Source: Sarcocystis neurona
Taxonomy: Eukaryota > Apicomplexa > Conoidasida > Eucoccidiorida > Sarcocystidae
Reading direction: 5' to 3'
Length of the DNA stretch: 64,000 nt
NCBI GenBank assembly: GCA_000727475.1
Contig: KL647288.1
Location: forward strand, 9,674,055 to 9,738,054
This document shows, piece by piece, positions 12,701 to 24,750 of the stretch. Position 1 is the first letter of the stretch, and the number at the start of each line of letters is the position of its first letter. The notes beneath the pieces were generated by a model that worked only from the letters and a program-made list of their open reading frames with translations, did not search any database and was not told the DNA's origin. The translations under genes were made by a program, and so were the position numbers.

Positions 12701-15049
12701 CCACAGTGTCTCAATGCAGGTAAACTGCGGCGCAGCTGCAAGAACATGTGTTCCTCTGGAACGAACGGATACCCAATGTTATGGATTTTTATTGCCGAGA
12801 CGTTTGGTAGTGCGTCTCCATATCTACGTATGTAGTAGGCAGACTCCATATAAGCAGCCACCTGTAGCATACGAAGCCGCACCTGTGCGACTAGTATCCT
12901 CACGGGTGCACTCTGCGGGCAAATCCCACTACTCTGGTTCTTGCAAATATTCCTGATGACGCCTCAGGCGTCAACTTCGCCAATCGTGCTCACGTATTAC
13001 TCTTGACAATTACGAAAAATGCACGGATGAGCGCCGTAAAAGTGGTGTCGGCCACCTGGGCGCGTCACGGTGAGCCTATTGTGTAGTCTTGCGACTACAG
13101 TACTCGTATCATTTAGTGAAAGAGCGCACGACGATCCAGCCACGACAGACGTCTGCGTCTACGCCACTGCAACGTATTTTCAGTACCAACACTTAAACGC
13201 ACGCGATTCCGGTAAGAAAACGATCTTCGCTTCAGCGAAGCCTACAGCTGTAGTCGACAAAGTGTGTTTTTCCTTCCGTTGAGGTCCTTCATTGCAGGAT
13301 TCTGCCGCAGTTTTGGAAGCATTAACACGGTCACTGCACCTCCTGTTGCAGCTAGTGGAAACACGATTCCTACTGCTGGGCCTACTACGACTCCTACTCC
13401 TCCTTCTGGTGCACACTCGCGTAGACACACTATGTACGTGAACGATGAGAAAATCATGTTCCCAACGTGAACCACTAAGTTTCGCTGCGAACTTTCCAGA
13501 GAGACACTGTTCTGCGAAAGTGTACGGAGAGGTACAAAACTGCTTATCTCCACCGCTGGGCAGTTCTGCAGTTCTGCTGCACCACGCGGTAGGGTAAAGC
13601 GCAGCAAAGACCACTGCTCTGTTGCTCAAATTGCTCGGTGCAACAGTTGGGGAATGATCTGTAGTGCTAATTTGGCTTATCCGTGGAAGGACTACGTGGA
13701 TACATTAATCGGTGAAACCCCTAATACTACTCTAACACCTACCCTCACTATTACTATGAGTTCCATTGTTGGTCCTACTACGCAGATGAAGAACCATCAG
13801 AGAAGACGTGAACTATCAAACAGGAGCACCACCTGCTACTCTGCGTACACCGATATCACTTCCAAGTGTTAAGGCTGACGACCCGCCTCTACACAGGGAG
13901 AGGGCGTGACGAATTTTGCCAATTAACAGAACAGACCCAACGACGCAGCGCATGCAGCAGTAGCTTCACGTCTTCTAAGCAAGTACGTACTGCCCTGACT
14001 GTGTTGGGGTCGCCGACTATTCTTAAGGAGGCATCATGTTGCTTTCTCGTTGGTGCCGAAGGCACTGCAGGCACTGCGGAGTCGCAGGCTACGATCGTTG
14101 TTACAAGGAAGTCACACGCTGGCTCCTTCACTCTCAAGCAGTAGTAGCCTGTGCTTCAGACAACACACGTGTGGTGGATTGTCGCTTCCAAATGTAGACA
14201 AGTCCTCTGTGGTCCGCGGGACACGACAGCCTGCAAGAATACGCGTAGCAGACAGTTCCCTCCAAAGGTAGACTCGTTGTGTGTAGCAAACCCGAGAGCA
14301 CTGCCACCTTGTGCCTGGACTGGTTGAGGCGAAGCTAACCTCCTGTAATCGCTACTTTCCCCTTAATTCATAGTGGGCAGAGGAAATTAGCAGGAAAACC
14401 CCCCCGACGCGCTGTCAAAACACAATATACCTTCTTCACGGTAGGCGCCTGAACCTAGTTTGCAGTCAGGATCAATGGCAGCTCCATCAGACCTCTGAGC
14501 TCTGTACGTGAGCCCGTGAGACAACTTGCTCTGTTACTCGTGTCTTTAGCGTGTACCTCTGAATACGTGGGCCTGCCAGATGTCTGGCTGCTTTTGCTGC
14601 GGAATATAGCACCCAAGTACGACCTCACAACGCATTTTGGACCTGTGGAACGCTCCGTTGTAGGCTGCAAGCACAGGGGAGCACAACCCATTCCTACTAG
14701 TGCAATCGCACAGTTGTTGGCGTCCAGCTACTGCGCCCCCATTTGTTGAGTCTGAATCAGGAATATCTACGGAATACGGGCCGAACACTCGTGTAAGTTC
14801 CTTCTGCAAGAGTTGAGCCATGGAGCGCAGGGGTACTTGCAAGAAACCACGAAGGCCGTCTTAGTGAGACGGAGACGCGAGACCGGTAAGGGTCAGCATC
14901 GGGCCCGTCGCGTCGCGGCTATGGAGCGTCCGTTACGAGCGTACAAGTACAGCTCGAGCCGCACGTGACAACAACTGGTGCCCCTCTGTTGTGGGCGGGA
15001 TCGCTAGATCTCCGTCGTGATTCAATCTGCGTGACTACGACAGTTTTAC
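9785..15049. other. Long stretch without a supported gene
   Basis: No ORF here shows convincing protein character with matching splice sites. A possible 48-base exon lies at about 12672-12719 (LAVKIQDCLAVHSVSMQ, acceptor CTTCCAG, donor GTAAAC), but nothing joins to it. Both strands between 13180 and 14842 have moderately open frames, including a minus frame with a hydrophobic run (GVVVGPAVGIVFPLAATGG, read from about 13410 down to 13350). These overlap antiparallel frames that are just as open, so I do not call a gene. Short AATTCAGTGTTTAG direct repeats with a 15-base period lie at about 11161-11190. The plus-strand stretch 9840-9920 is alternating purine-pyrimidine (TGTATACGTG type). Confidence 0.5.
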
Positions 15050-15067
15050 GTGTTATCGTTTGAGCAG

Positions 15068-15272
15068 AACGAACCCGAAGTGTATGGGCAGGGCGCTCGC
15101 AGCAGCCTGTTGCTGCAGCACTTACCCCACCGAGAAAACCTCAGCTCGCGAGACGGTCTGCTGGTCGCCCTGGTTACAAGCATCCTGATGTCTCTTCGAC
15201 CCAAATACAACGGCGACGCATTACCCTTTTTCCTGTCGTTGCGCAGTACGTGTCACCATCGATTTTCGGTGG
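15068..15272 (+). CDS. Possible exon upstream of the 330-codon membrane-protein ORF
   Basis: A frame that stays open from 15050 to 15457 has a good acceptor (pyrimidine-rich, ending GTTTGAGCAG at 15067) and a strong in-frame donor, GTAAGG at 15273. Between them it reads NEPEVYGQGARSSLLLQHLP and onward to FSVG. It could be a 5' exon of the ORF that starts at 15530, but I could not find a phase-consistent acceptor linking them. It could also be an exon of a separate short gene. No family is recognisable. Confidence 0.28.
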
Positions 15273-15529
15273 GTAAGGCCGCTTCCCGTGCGAACAGGAG
15301 CGTGAACGTCTCTTCTGAAAGAACATCGGAAAACGAGGATCACTTGGCTGCAAAAGTCAACATTGCGTTTGTCCCCTTCGTAGTCGGTCCGCTAACAAGC
15401 GCCGGGTCATACAACAGGAGCCACCTAATAGTACGTCTACCGCCGCAACGAAGGTGATGCCTCACCGCCCGCTAATGACGCTAACGAGAGTGTTCCTATC
15501 ACAGGTGCTGGCTTACTGCCTGAAAAATA

Positions 15530-16522
15530 ATGGAATATTGCGACAGACGACTAACAGTGTCTGCTCCTGAAGCTCCCCTCTCGAGTGGCATCCAAAATGG
15601 AAAAGTCGGGGAAACGTATTACGCAGAGGACAGTGAGTGCGCCCAGCTTCTTCAACTGTCGTTACGTCCCTTCGCAGGAAGTGGGTGTGCCAGCTGTGCA
15701 CCCGAACCTTTGACAGCAGAGCTGACAGACGCAGCAAAGGCACCGTCCTCCAGTCTTCGACGCAAACCTTTGGGAAGAAAGTCCCCAGAATGTGGACGTA
15801 CAATCGTCGAATTGCAAATACCAGTTGAAGGTGGAGAGCTGAGGATGATCCCGGTGACTTATCGCACAACTACACGCGCGTCGCCGCGAACTCGGAGATC
15901 GCGTCTGTGTCGTCCCGTTGTCTGGGCGGCAGCACTTTCATTGGCCCTCATTTCCGGAGTGACCCTGTTGATGGTGTACACTTCAAGTGTGAGGCACAAG
16001 AAACCTCCTTCGACAGGCTTGTGCGCGACGTCCATGGTTAGCCATATTCTGGCGATCATTACCACGATGCCGCTGACACTTAGATCCATCCGATTTCTCT
16101 GTGCTCACATGAAAAGTATCTGCAGAGGCAGGGGACGCCGAGAACAATGCAAAAGCTGTCAGGATACTCTTTCAGATCCGATTCAAACCGATTGCCTGCC
16201 TGCCACCACCGTAAATGAGCCGTCCAGTAACATTCAACCGTACCAGCTGCCCAAACCTTTAATGCGGGAACCCCAACTGCCGGAAGCCCAGCAGCTCACT
16301 CTGTACCAAAATATCGGTGAAAGTGCGACACCAACTAGCGGGGAGTGCCAGGGAGGAAGGTGTGAATTCCAGATGCATTCTGGTTACGAAGTTTCTCCTG
16401 AGCGCGCAAGCTCGCGCAAGGCGGAAGGGCTGGAAATCGCAGACCCCTCACTGCCTGCTGGCTACGAAGAAATCAGTGGGGAGGCGAGCACGCGCACGAG
16501 GGAAGAGCCGCAAAGGAGCTAA
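15530..16522 (+). CDS. Putative single-pass membrane protein, 330 residues, unknown family
   Basis: This is the longest uninterrupted ATG-started frame in the 9.8-18.4 kb region (330 codons, stop at 16520-16522). I do not recognise the family. The N-terminal 125 residues hold several Cys (CAQLLQ, GCASC) and a basic run before a strongly hydrophobic segment at about residues 129-151 (VVWAAALSLALISGVTLLMV). A second, weaker hydrophobic stretch lies near 169-190. The last 70 residues are polar and acidic, with two related motifs, SGYEVSPE and AGYEEISGE. There is no N-terminal signal peptide, so a type II or internal-anchor topology is likely. A short frame inside it (15637-15828, KWVCQLCTRTFDS) also follows an acceptor-like CTTCGCAG at 15680, so part of this ORF could be spliced differently. 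Existence of the gene is an inference from length and composition. Confidence 0.42.
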   Translation: MEYCDRRLTVSAPEAPLSSGIQNGKVGETYYAEDSECAQLLQLSLRPFAGSGCASCAPEPLTAELTDAAKAPSSSLRRKPLGRKSPECGRTIVELQIPVEGGELRMIPVTYRTTTRASPRTRRSRLCRPVVWAAALSLALISGVTLLMVYTSSVRHKKPPSTGLCATSMVSHILAIITTMPLTLRSIRFLCAHMKSICRGRGRREQCKSCQDTLSDPIQTDCLPATTVNEPSSNIQPYQLPKPLMREPQLPEAQQLTLYQNIGESATPTSGECQGGRCEFQMHSGYEVSPERASSRKAEGLEIADPSLPAGYEEISGEASTRTREEPQRS

Positions 16523-18433
16523 AACTCCAAGCTGTCCGCCGCCCGTGGAATTCTTAGTGAGATCACGATCTCGAGCAGAAAGTGCAGGACTCGAGCACAA
16601 CGCAGGCTAGTTCCAACAGGCCTGCTCACGGTGTGCATCAGTTCAGTTTCTTTACTGGAGTGTTTCACACAACGCCTGCTCTTGGTATAGGGTTCCGCGT
16701 CGAACTGCGGTAGCGCCTTGAACGCCTTCAAGTCGGATTCCTCATGCTCCCTCACCCACGGTACACATCGGTTCGTTTACGTCGGGACTTCGCTGCCTGG
16801 CGAGAGGCGGCGTGCCTCGCATCTCCCAGTGTCGAAAGTGCCACCTATATCTCGTCGTAAAATGCAAGTGACGTGTACAAATTCGTGACAAAACTCTGCA
16901 TTCTAAAGCAACCCGTTTCCCCACTCGGTGGAAGTCGCCGCCTACACTATTTACTGGCTCGAGTTTCTCCGAGGTGTACCAACAGTACAGAGACGGCCTA
17001 AACGCTTGACTGCTCAACTTCCATACTGTAACCTCGGCGCACCGTACACCTTAAGTTACACACGTGCAACCACCCAGAGGTGTCGGCGCATATGGGAGCT
17101 GGCGAGGTACACAGACGTGTGTTTCAAGTACGTTTTAAAGGAAACAACAAAAATGCATTCTGTGGCCCTCGAAACGGCGGCTTACAAGGCAGCACGAAGT
17201 GCACATTTACCCCAAACTTTTGAAATAAAGATCTCGGAGAAATTCCGTCGCGTCCCCCCGCTTGTTGTTGTGGTAACACACAAGGCACCGTAACCGACGG
17301 CACACAACAGCGTAACTGGGATGCTGCGATGCGTCATGCCCCAGTAGCACGCAGAGTACGCGTACTCCTATGCAGACACGACGTACTCGTTCAAACACGC
17401 GGAGACCACCACAAGAAACAAACGTAATCGGAGTGCCATAGCGACCTCACGGACAAACGCACTTCTACGCACTAGTTTACAAAACAGCATTCGGGCGGCA
17501 CAAAAGACCAAAACTCTCGTCACTAACACTTACCAACGCGGTATTAAGGAACGTATCCGTCTCTGTGTAATCAATTTTTGAGACAGACACTCCTACACTG
17601 TGGTGACATGCAGTTTGAAAAACTTTCATGGCTGACACAGGAACAGAGTTAAAACCCTATATACTGCAGACCCGGCTGCACCTCAGATTCGGTGCCCTAC
17701 GCGGACTTGTGGAAACGTACTGCAGCAGGCTGTATCACTCAATTTAGGCTAGTATCTAAAGCACAATTCGAAAGCTCATTCATGCAAAACCACGCTGTTC
17801 TGCAATCTTGCAGAGAGGAACTACCTCTGTACTACACCTGCCTCCTAGATTTACCGTGGACCTGCCAGAACCCCCTTTCGCTAACGAGTATGACGCCAAA
17901 AATACCCACGGGGTGACACGGTTATCCACACGCGCGTGTCCGACACCTGCAACTGCATGAGCTTCACGCGCCCGCGCCGCAGAATCGTGTCGGTGACGTA
18001 GACCAACACCAAGCATCCCTGCTTTTATATAATCACATGCGTGTCGTTCGGCACCGAACGCGGGTACAGGTTAACCTGAATAATGTTCACTCGCCGCTCT
18101 CGGTACCCTCTTGCACACATGATGCTAAGCGTGTGACTCCTCTGAGACACGACGCATGGCTCCACGTGTGGTCACTGACAGCAACCCTATCCGCATGCAG
18201 AGCCGGTGGAGTGTACACGACCCCGTGTCAACACATTAAGCAGTTATGGAACTGCAGGCGGCTGCTCTTCTTCAGCCAGAAAAATGTAAAGAAAAGGATC
18301 AGCGGCGCGCGGACAATCGGTACCACCCCGTACTTGCGTCTATCTCCGAGTACCAGGAGGCACGATACGAATATACGTACAGTTGAGCATGCAGCTACTA
18401 GATTCCTCTTCAAATGCTGCTTGAAACACTACT
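16523..18433. other. Spacer without a supported gene
   Basis: I see only short scattered frames on both strands with no splice-consistent or family-like reading. This region lies between the plus-strand ORF ending at 16522 and the end of the minus-strand hydrolase gene at 18434, so it should contain both 3' untranslated regions. No poly(A) signal could be assigned with confidence. Confidence 0.5.
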
Positions 18434-21400
18434 TCAAACTTCTGTTTCCTTCTCTATCGGCTTGTATTCATCGTCTGTTTCCGGCTCTCCAAACATAGAC
18501 GGATCTACGTGTTTGTTCCCTGCTCTGGCCATCTGAAGCGCCTGCGCTCTTCCTGAATTAAAAACCTCTTCCACCCATGTCTTTAAGTCTTCCTCCGTCA
18601 AACTTTTGAGCGAATGACCGTCGTCTGCAAGCATCGCATCAATGATACTCAGGCTTCTATCATGGACAGAGCATCAACCCGAGACTCTCTCGCGATACTG
18701 GAGATCGATGGAAGACGCACTACCTACGCACTGTCGAAACGCGTGCCATAAAACCATGCAGTTCTGCAATTGATGGAGTACGCATTAACACTACTGACTG
18801 TCACACAGGATGCCGGAGAGGTGCACAAATGCTGTCGGTGTCAAGGTTAGATGTTTGTCTCGTACCACGTACACTAGCAACCAAACAGAATGCTGGCCAC
18901 ACAGAAGTCATTGACCAGGATTTCGCGCTGCATTCGTCAGCCGCGTCCGGGTATCCTGTGCGCTAGAATTTCGCACACACCTTGAAAATGTGTATGCTGC
19001 GTCACGCAGACTGACGTAGCTACCACATGCAAGTATCTACCTGCGCTATATAGATCCGGGTAAGGTGGTGTCGACAAAACGGTGTACCTTTAGAACACTC
19101 TAAATGAGGTGTAGATTCAAACTTCCTGCCGTATGCGGGATGGAAAGCGGCATCCAGCTTTGCCACTGAATGCACAACAAACTACGGGTATGCATTAACA
19201 CACTAGAAATTCGACGGGCAAAAACCGCATATACGCAAGCACACGGGACACGGAAAGAAGAGCCCAACAAGACTGTCTCCTAGCACTGTGCGGATATCAG
19301 ATGAGAGACGTAGCACGGAGAGACCGCACATAAGCGACGCTACACAGTTCTGTTCGGAAATGTTTTTGTCAGCTGATATGTCCGTCTCAGCGTGTCTGTA
19401 AATCACTTCATACAAAAATAGTACTCGTCTCGTGTCTTACAAAGACTTCTGTACAGCCTCGCTTGTCTTCCTGTATACCCTCTTCATTCGGCAAAGGCAC
19501 CAACCCAGCAGGGGTTGACACGAAGCTTATTTACCACCGGGAGTGTGGACTTAGCATCGCACGCGTCTGCACGCATGTCGGCGTTCTCAACAAATCCCGC
19601 GAACTACCAAGATCAGTGAATACGAGATACGTCCAGTAACGGGTACATACCAGCCGATCTTGAACAGAGGTCACAGTTACATGGCAGCCAAACGTCGCTG
19701 GGATTCGCCCGCACTGTACACGCAGAAAGACGCGCTGAACTCTAAAATTCAACCCAAAAATAGTAGTGCAGCAACGAATGCCATAAGAGTAGAACCGTCA
19801 CAGTCGGGAAGTGGAAGCGCTACTTTTTATCCGTACAATGTGCTCCTGGACTGGCCGGAAGGCCGACCATCGAGTGCTTACCAACCACTTCGAGCCGGCA
19901 GCGTCCCACTTCACTCGTCTCAATCAAACGAATGGAGTCGTCGAGGGGAACCGTTTTGTCCATGGAGCCGTGCACGACCATCACATAGGGATAGTCACCG
20001 ATGCTGCAGTACGAAAGCTTCATGAAACGAGCAAACTGATCTTGCGCAGGCGCCAACAGCAGCTGCAGCATAACAGACCCAGAGGTGACGACAAAGCTGG
20101 TACGGCCCAAACACTTGTCCACTCTGCTTGACTTCCGCCTACAAGCGTACTGAATGCTACCAACTTTTTTGTTACAATGAGGAGAATCACCCCGAAAAGA
20201 TGCTTCCACAACGCATTTTGGCAGATACGCATAACTGGAATTTCGAGATAAAGATGACAATCCAGTCGAAGTTACTTTCTTGGGATGTACACACAGACCT
20301 GGGCTCCGCAGGCGTCTAGTCAAGACCCCCACGCACCTTACGAAAAGAGCAAAAACACACGTAGAGTGTGTGTGTGTGTGTGTGTCTGTGTGTGTGTGTG
20401 TCTTGTGTGTGTACGTGCTCACACCAACGGAGAGACGCCGCGTCCGCGCACGCCCTCAGTTTATGTGCATGTACACAAACAAATCCAGTGCAAGGATGTG
20501 TGTGCGGTCACAGGCGTAAACGCATACTTACACGATGACGTGGTAATGCACGGATTTACACGTGGGCTCCATCACCGCCTCGTACAGGTACACCTTCGCC
20601 TACCATCGCGTTCTCCACAAATACCTAGTCGTGAATCTATGTGCTAGTTGACACGTGCCTACGTATACGCGTATACACATAATTGTAAAAACGCTTCGCC
20701 GTCATCAACCCACGTATGCAGTATTTACTTCCTCGCCATCACTAACAAATTTGTTCACCTCGACCCCCATATATGTATGCCTGCACGTACAGCTGCTGTG
20801 ATGCTCGTGTGCAGTGCGCCCTAGCGCTCTCGATCACCCATGACCACAAGGTGCCACGCATTTCACGGCAGCCCCTCAGCAACCAAGTACTGAAACAGGC
20901 CACGCAGACCACCAATACCGACAAACTCTACGCGAGACCGATTAACAGGCTGCCTCGCCCGCGTAAACAATGACACAACCGTCAAGATAACCAAGAAGAA
21001 ACCTACGGTTGCCCCCTGCAAGTAGTTCACCTACGTGGGTCCGTAGACACACCTCCAGCGCCACGTGCTGCGTTTGTGTGCGCATATCCGCACACACGTC
21101 TGTACACGTCTGTACGTCTGTACATAGTACAGACACACGCCCGCTCGTGTGAGTGAAATACAACACACATATATATGCCTGCGTGTATACAAGTACATGT
21201 GTATCTTCATATGCGAATGTAGGGCACGTGGATGGGAAAATCTGAAACGTGCGCAAATGTGCAAGCCTGCTAGCACAGTGACGCAGGTACAGATGGCAGC
21301 TCGAGCCGTCTGCAACTGCGTACCAGAGCCACTTTGGGAACATCCATGTTGAGAGCCACAACCGCACCAAATGTCTCGGCCACAATAACGTTTGGTCGAA

Positions 21401-23986
21401 ATTCTTTGAACTTCTTTTCTGCGTTGGCAACCGCCTTGCGCATCATGTAGTGCGTCGCTCCCCGTCCTGCCACCCAGTACGCAGCTGCGAGTAATGCGAC
21501 CTGCATACGTACACGGGACACCTGCCATATCAGTGAGTCTTAACATCATAAACTACACCTAGGAGGAGCCTGGAAGCAACCCCCGTCACAAGCTTGACAA
21601 TAACAGTAGCCACAACATGGCCAGCGGAGACGCTCAGCAGCCACAGCAGCTTAAGCATTTAGAGCCACCAGCAACACCAGAACAGTTCGTAAGCGGCACT
21701 CACCGCGAAGACGCTCCATAGTCGCTACTGCACCCTGCATTTCCTGCAGACTGAATAGGTAACTCCACAGTTGAAAGGGTAAACTGTCTTCCATTGAGAA
21801 ACAGACACCCACCCCAGTAACATCTTCCGAGGCAAACGCTTTACCAACTACTTTTTCCCCCACGACGCGCAGTAAACACTGAGCCCCCTTCTGCAGTAAT
21901 GCTGAAAACAAACGTTTCTTCAAACAGCATCTCACTGATGTAAACACTAGTGGGTCACTGAAGGGACCAGGGTGCAATGTCCCCTGTAGGGGTCGCCGAC
22001 TATAAAAAGTCCAACATCCACTGAAAATATGTACCACCTTCTGTCGTGTTACGCGTCGCACACCGCTGGCGTCGGCAATTTTAGGTAACAATACAAACGT
22101 CGGCCCGTTTTAATTTTACACTACTTCTTACATGTCCAAGCACTGATGCGGGGGCAAGCTAGTACTATCAGCGTACACGTTTGAGTGTCCGCACACGCAC
22201 GCAGTCTTGCTTATAGACAAGGCCCCTGTTCTTCTGGCCCTAAGAAGATCCCCTTCACATCAGGCGCCTGCCCAGAGGCTTACGATCCCGCCACACACAT
22301 CTCTACGTAGGTTCCGCAACATTCACTTGACGGCTCTGCTGGCACTGTCTCGAGGCTCTAGCACGCCGCCATTTACATATTGCCTATGTTTGTGGACTTG
22401 CACGCCGCCATTTACATACCATGTATGTTTGTGGACTTGTACTCACCACCTGTCTACCAGTGTGCGCGGAATAGCATTACACCGACGGTCGTTCTTAGCT
22501 ATAAATGCGAACGTCAGCTGCACTTACCCCTACGAGCGTAACGGAGACCGACACGTACCACCTTGTGAGGACGGCGCACGCCCTGCCCACATCACGCAGC
22601 AATCGGAAGAGAATAAAAGTCAGAAACAACTTCTCACGTCACCCACAAGTGTGTCCGCGGTCCAGCTGACAGAACTCGCATCACTCGCCACTCGTTAGAG
22701 GTCCACTATCGGCGCACACGGCAGCTGAACCTGCTCTCATACAATCGTAAGTATTACGCACTTTACAGAGAGGTCTCTTGTAGCAGAATCTATAAAGCTC
22801 CATTTCACCGACCCCCCAAGTTCGCGACGTTCCCTCTCCTCCTGGCTAGCCGAAGACTGAAAAGCCGCTTAGTGCACACTACGTACACCTTCCCCACAGT
22901 CCGCATATAGTAAGCGTTCCTGAAAGCCGCTTCACTCATACCGCATGTAGAGCAGCACGCACGCGTAACTACTCAGGCACACGGGTGCGGAAAACTTGTC
23001 CTCTGAAGATATACACGGCTGTGTACGAATCTGCCCATTTCTGGGTAAACAAAGACATCGACTACCTCAGACTTTGTACACCTCGAGCACGCCTACCAGC
23101 GCTTGTCCGTTGAAGATATACACGGATGTGTACTAATCTGCCCATTTCTAGGTAAACAAAGACATCGACTACATCAGACTTAGTACACCACTACATCAGA
23201 GTTAGTACACCTCTAGCACGCCTACTAACACTGAGGGCAGACTTCTGCAGCATGCTATGCACCCCTTGGCGGCGGCAATCCAACGTCTGCCCGCAGAGAG
23301 TTATTAGAACACCAATAAGAGCAGCATTAGTCAACGAAAGCAAAACAATATATTGAGGGTTCCACCACCACACTGCATCTATTCTATGCACGCGATGCAC
23401 AAACATCTCGGCGTCTTTTCTCCGGTGTCAGTCGCGCGGGTGGTCCCCTTCAGAGATGAAGTGTTAAAAAAGCCTATCAGACATTATGTTTTGCAGCAGA
23501 CGCGTACGACTGTACGGTGATCGAGCCACACATATCGCTTACAAGGAGGCAAGCGCGAGTATCCAATACAAGCCATCATTGTCTACGGTGGTACTCTGCA
23601 CTACAATGTGGCTGCTTTCCACGCGTCACGTGCCATGCTACCTTTCCACGTGTTCACTGGTGACTTACACAAAGCAGCGGAGCGCGACGATGACTACGGC
23701 GAAGAAGATCATTGTCTACGGTGGTACTCTGCCCTACAATGTGGCTCCTTTCCACGCGTCACGTGCCAGGCTTTCTTTCCACGTGTTCACTGGTAACTTA
23801 CGCAAAGCAGCAGAGCGCGATGATGACTACGGCGGAGAAGATCAAGGTGAATAGCATAATTGTTTGCCTCGTTTTCAAGTTCACCCCCTTTACATTTCGC
23901 TTGCCAAAGACACTTTCGAGTAGTTTTTGCTTTTCTGACCCAGGGGCCCCCTCGAGGCCATGCAGGTACATAATACGAGGTGTCAT
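18434..23986 (-). CDS. Membrane-inserted alpha/beta-hydrolase-fold protein, paralogue A (264 residues, five exons)
   Basis: Exons on the minus strand: 23986-23802, 23286-23226, 21500-21324, 20062-19882 and 18624-18434. All use GT-AG borders and phases agree; exon 2 is the least certain (its donor could be at 23225 or 23210). The product matches short YqiA/UPF0227-like esterases: MYLHGLEGAPGS at residues 6-17 (oxyanion HG), FRPNVIVAETFG at 116-127, LLLAPAQDQ at 142-150, VVHGSMDKTVPLDDS at 170-184, and DDGHSL around His205. The acid (Asp176) and His205 of the triad are present, but the GxSxG nucleophile element reads A-E-T-F-G, with Thr125 in place of Ser. Two hydrophobic segments (about 41-61 and 79-95) are inserted where soluble homologues run on from strand 2 to the next helix. 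This predicts an endomembrane-anchored protein, perhaps catalytically dead. The ATG at 23986 is chosen because it directly precedes the conserved YLHG strand. Confidence 0.8.
19882..20062 (-). other. Exon 4 of paralogue A: HGSMDKTVP acid motif
   Basis: The acceptor is GCTGCAG (plus-strand complement at 20063-20069) and the donor is GTAAGC. It encodes LLLAPAQDQF, then GDYPYVMVVHGSMDKTVP, and ends one base into the codon for Asp202, which the next exon completes (G plus AC). The same block is found in paralogue B at 33469-33695, where the exon continues through the His motif. The different 3' ends show that the last intron sits at different places in the two genes. Confidence 0.8.
20359..20414. 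repeat. GT dinucleotide microsatellite in an intron-flanking region
   Basis: A run of about 50 bases made of GT units, broken by single CTGT and CTTGT interruptions. It lies in the intron between exons 3 and 4 of the minus-strand hydrolase gene, where it reads as CA repeats. It is followed by more alternating purine-pyrimidine sequence to about 20490. Confidence 0.9.
22361..22438. repeat. Two-copy tandem repeat, period 39 bp
   Basis: Each copy begins GCACGCCGCCATTTACATA and ends ATGTTTGTGGACTT. The copies start at 22361 and 22400 and differ at a few positions in the middle. They lie in the intron between exons 2 and 3 of the minus-strand hydrolase gene. Confidence 0.85.
22995..23208. repeat. 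Two-copy tandem repeat, period 107 bp, with a short third partial copy
   Basis: Copies start at 22995 and 23102 (both CTTGTCC followed by TGAAGATATACACGG) and share CTGCCCATTTCT, GGTAAACAAAGACATCGAC and TAGTACACC-type ends. A partial unit (ACTACATCAGAGTTAGTACACC) follows. The repeat ends just downstream of hydrolase A exon 2 (23226-23286), so it starts right at that exon's intron side. Confidence 0.85.
23581..23846. repeat. Two-copy tandem repeat, period 133 bp, spanning the exon 1 border of hydrolase A
   Basis: Copies start at 23581 and 23714 with GTCTACGGTGGTACTCTGC and are about nine-tenths identical by eye. The upper copy contains the last 45 bases of hydrolase A exon 1 and its donor (GTAAGT on the minus strand, first base at 23801). 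The lower copy lies wholly in the intron and carries a decoy version of the same coding end and donor (minus-strand GTAAGT after TTTGT). Confidence 0.88.
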
Positions 23987-24750
23987 CGCGGCTTCTGCTA
24001 AGACTTGCCGCTCAGGCACCCTTCGTAGAAAGCTGCATTTGTTGCAGCCGAGTCACACCACAGATGTGAATCTTTTTTCCTTTTTGGTATCCTTCCTGCG
24101 GAACACCGTGGGCACGAAAACTGCGTGCGCTCCAGCAAATTATTCCCACTTCACGAAGAACGACCCGCCGTAGCCATTCAGGTAGGACCGACGCTTCACC
24201 ATTATACGGGCGGAACGGCGCATCAAGATATTTGCAGAAAAAACATGTAGTCACCGACTTTTTGAGGCGGGACTGGTACTTCACCATCACCAGGGGGGGC
24301 GGTGCACCAGAAGTGAGAACCAGCTGGTACCAACAAGCACATAGGACGCGTGTGTGCATTACACATCGCCCTTCGTAAGTTGGAATTTTCAATTGTTGAA
24401 CAGCTTGCACCTGTTCATTCTAAAGGAACGAGCGGAGACGGTCACGGGAAGCACCATATCACCTACAGCAGCGTGACTGAAAGCTGCAAGCACGCAGCAG
24501 CATGGGCCTTCGAGTGTTCCCCAGGAAGCTGGCTCATCATGACGACTTAGCAGCAAAGCAGTAACATGGGGGCGCGTATAGGATCCGCACAAAAACATCA
24601 CAATGACAACGCAGAAAAGATTGTTGGATCCCCGTTCTTCTGAAAAGCACCCATGCCTTCAGTTGTGGAAGAACGCGGATGATGTAATAAAGGTAGAAGA
24701 ATGAGCTTCTGCGGACATTAGCACAGACGCTGATCAAACGCGAGCTTCAC

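Noticed and set aside
13180..13629. Overlapping minus frames with an Arg/Ser run and a hydrophobic run
   Set aside because: The two frames contradict each other, the plus strand is open too, and no exon chain could be built. A resemblance between the Thr/Pro-coding plus-strand pieces at 13.36 and 13.75 kb rests on CCTACTACG only.
22361..23846. Cluster of repeats as a possible CRISPR array or mobile element
   Set aside because: Each unit occurs two or three times head to tail without unique spacers, terminal inverted repeats or any transposase. These are plain tandem duplications in a eukaryotic intron.
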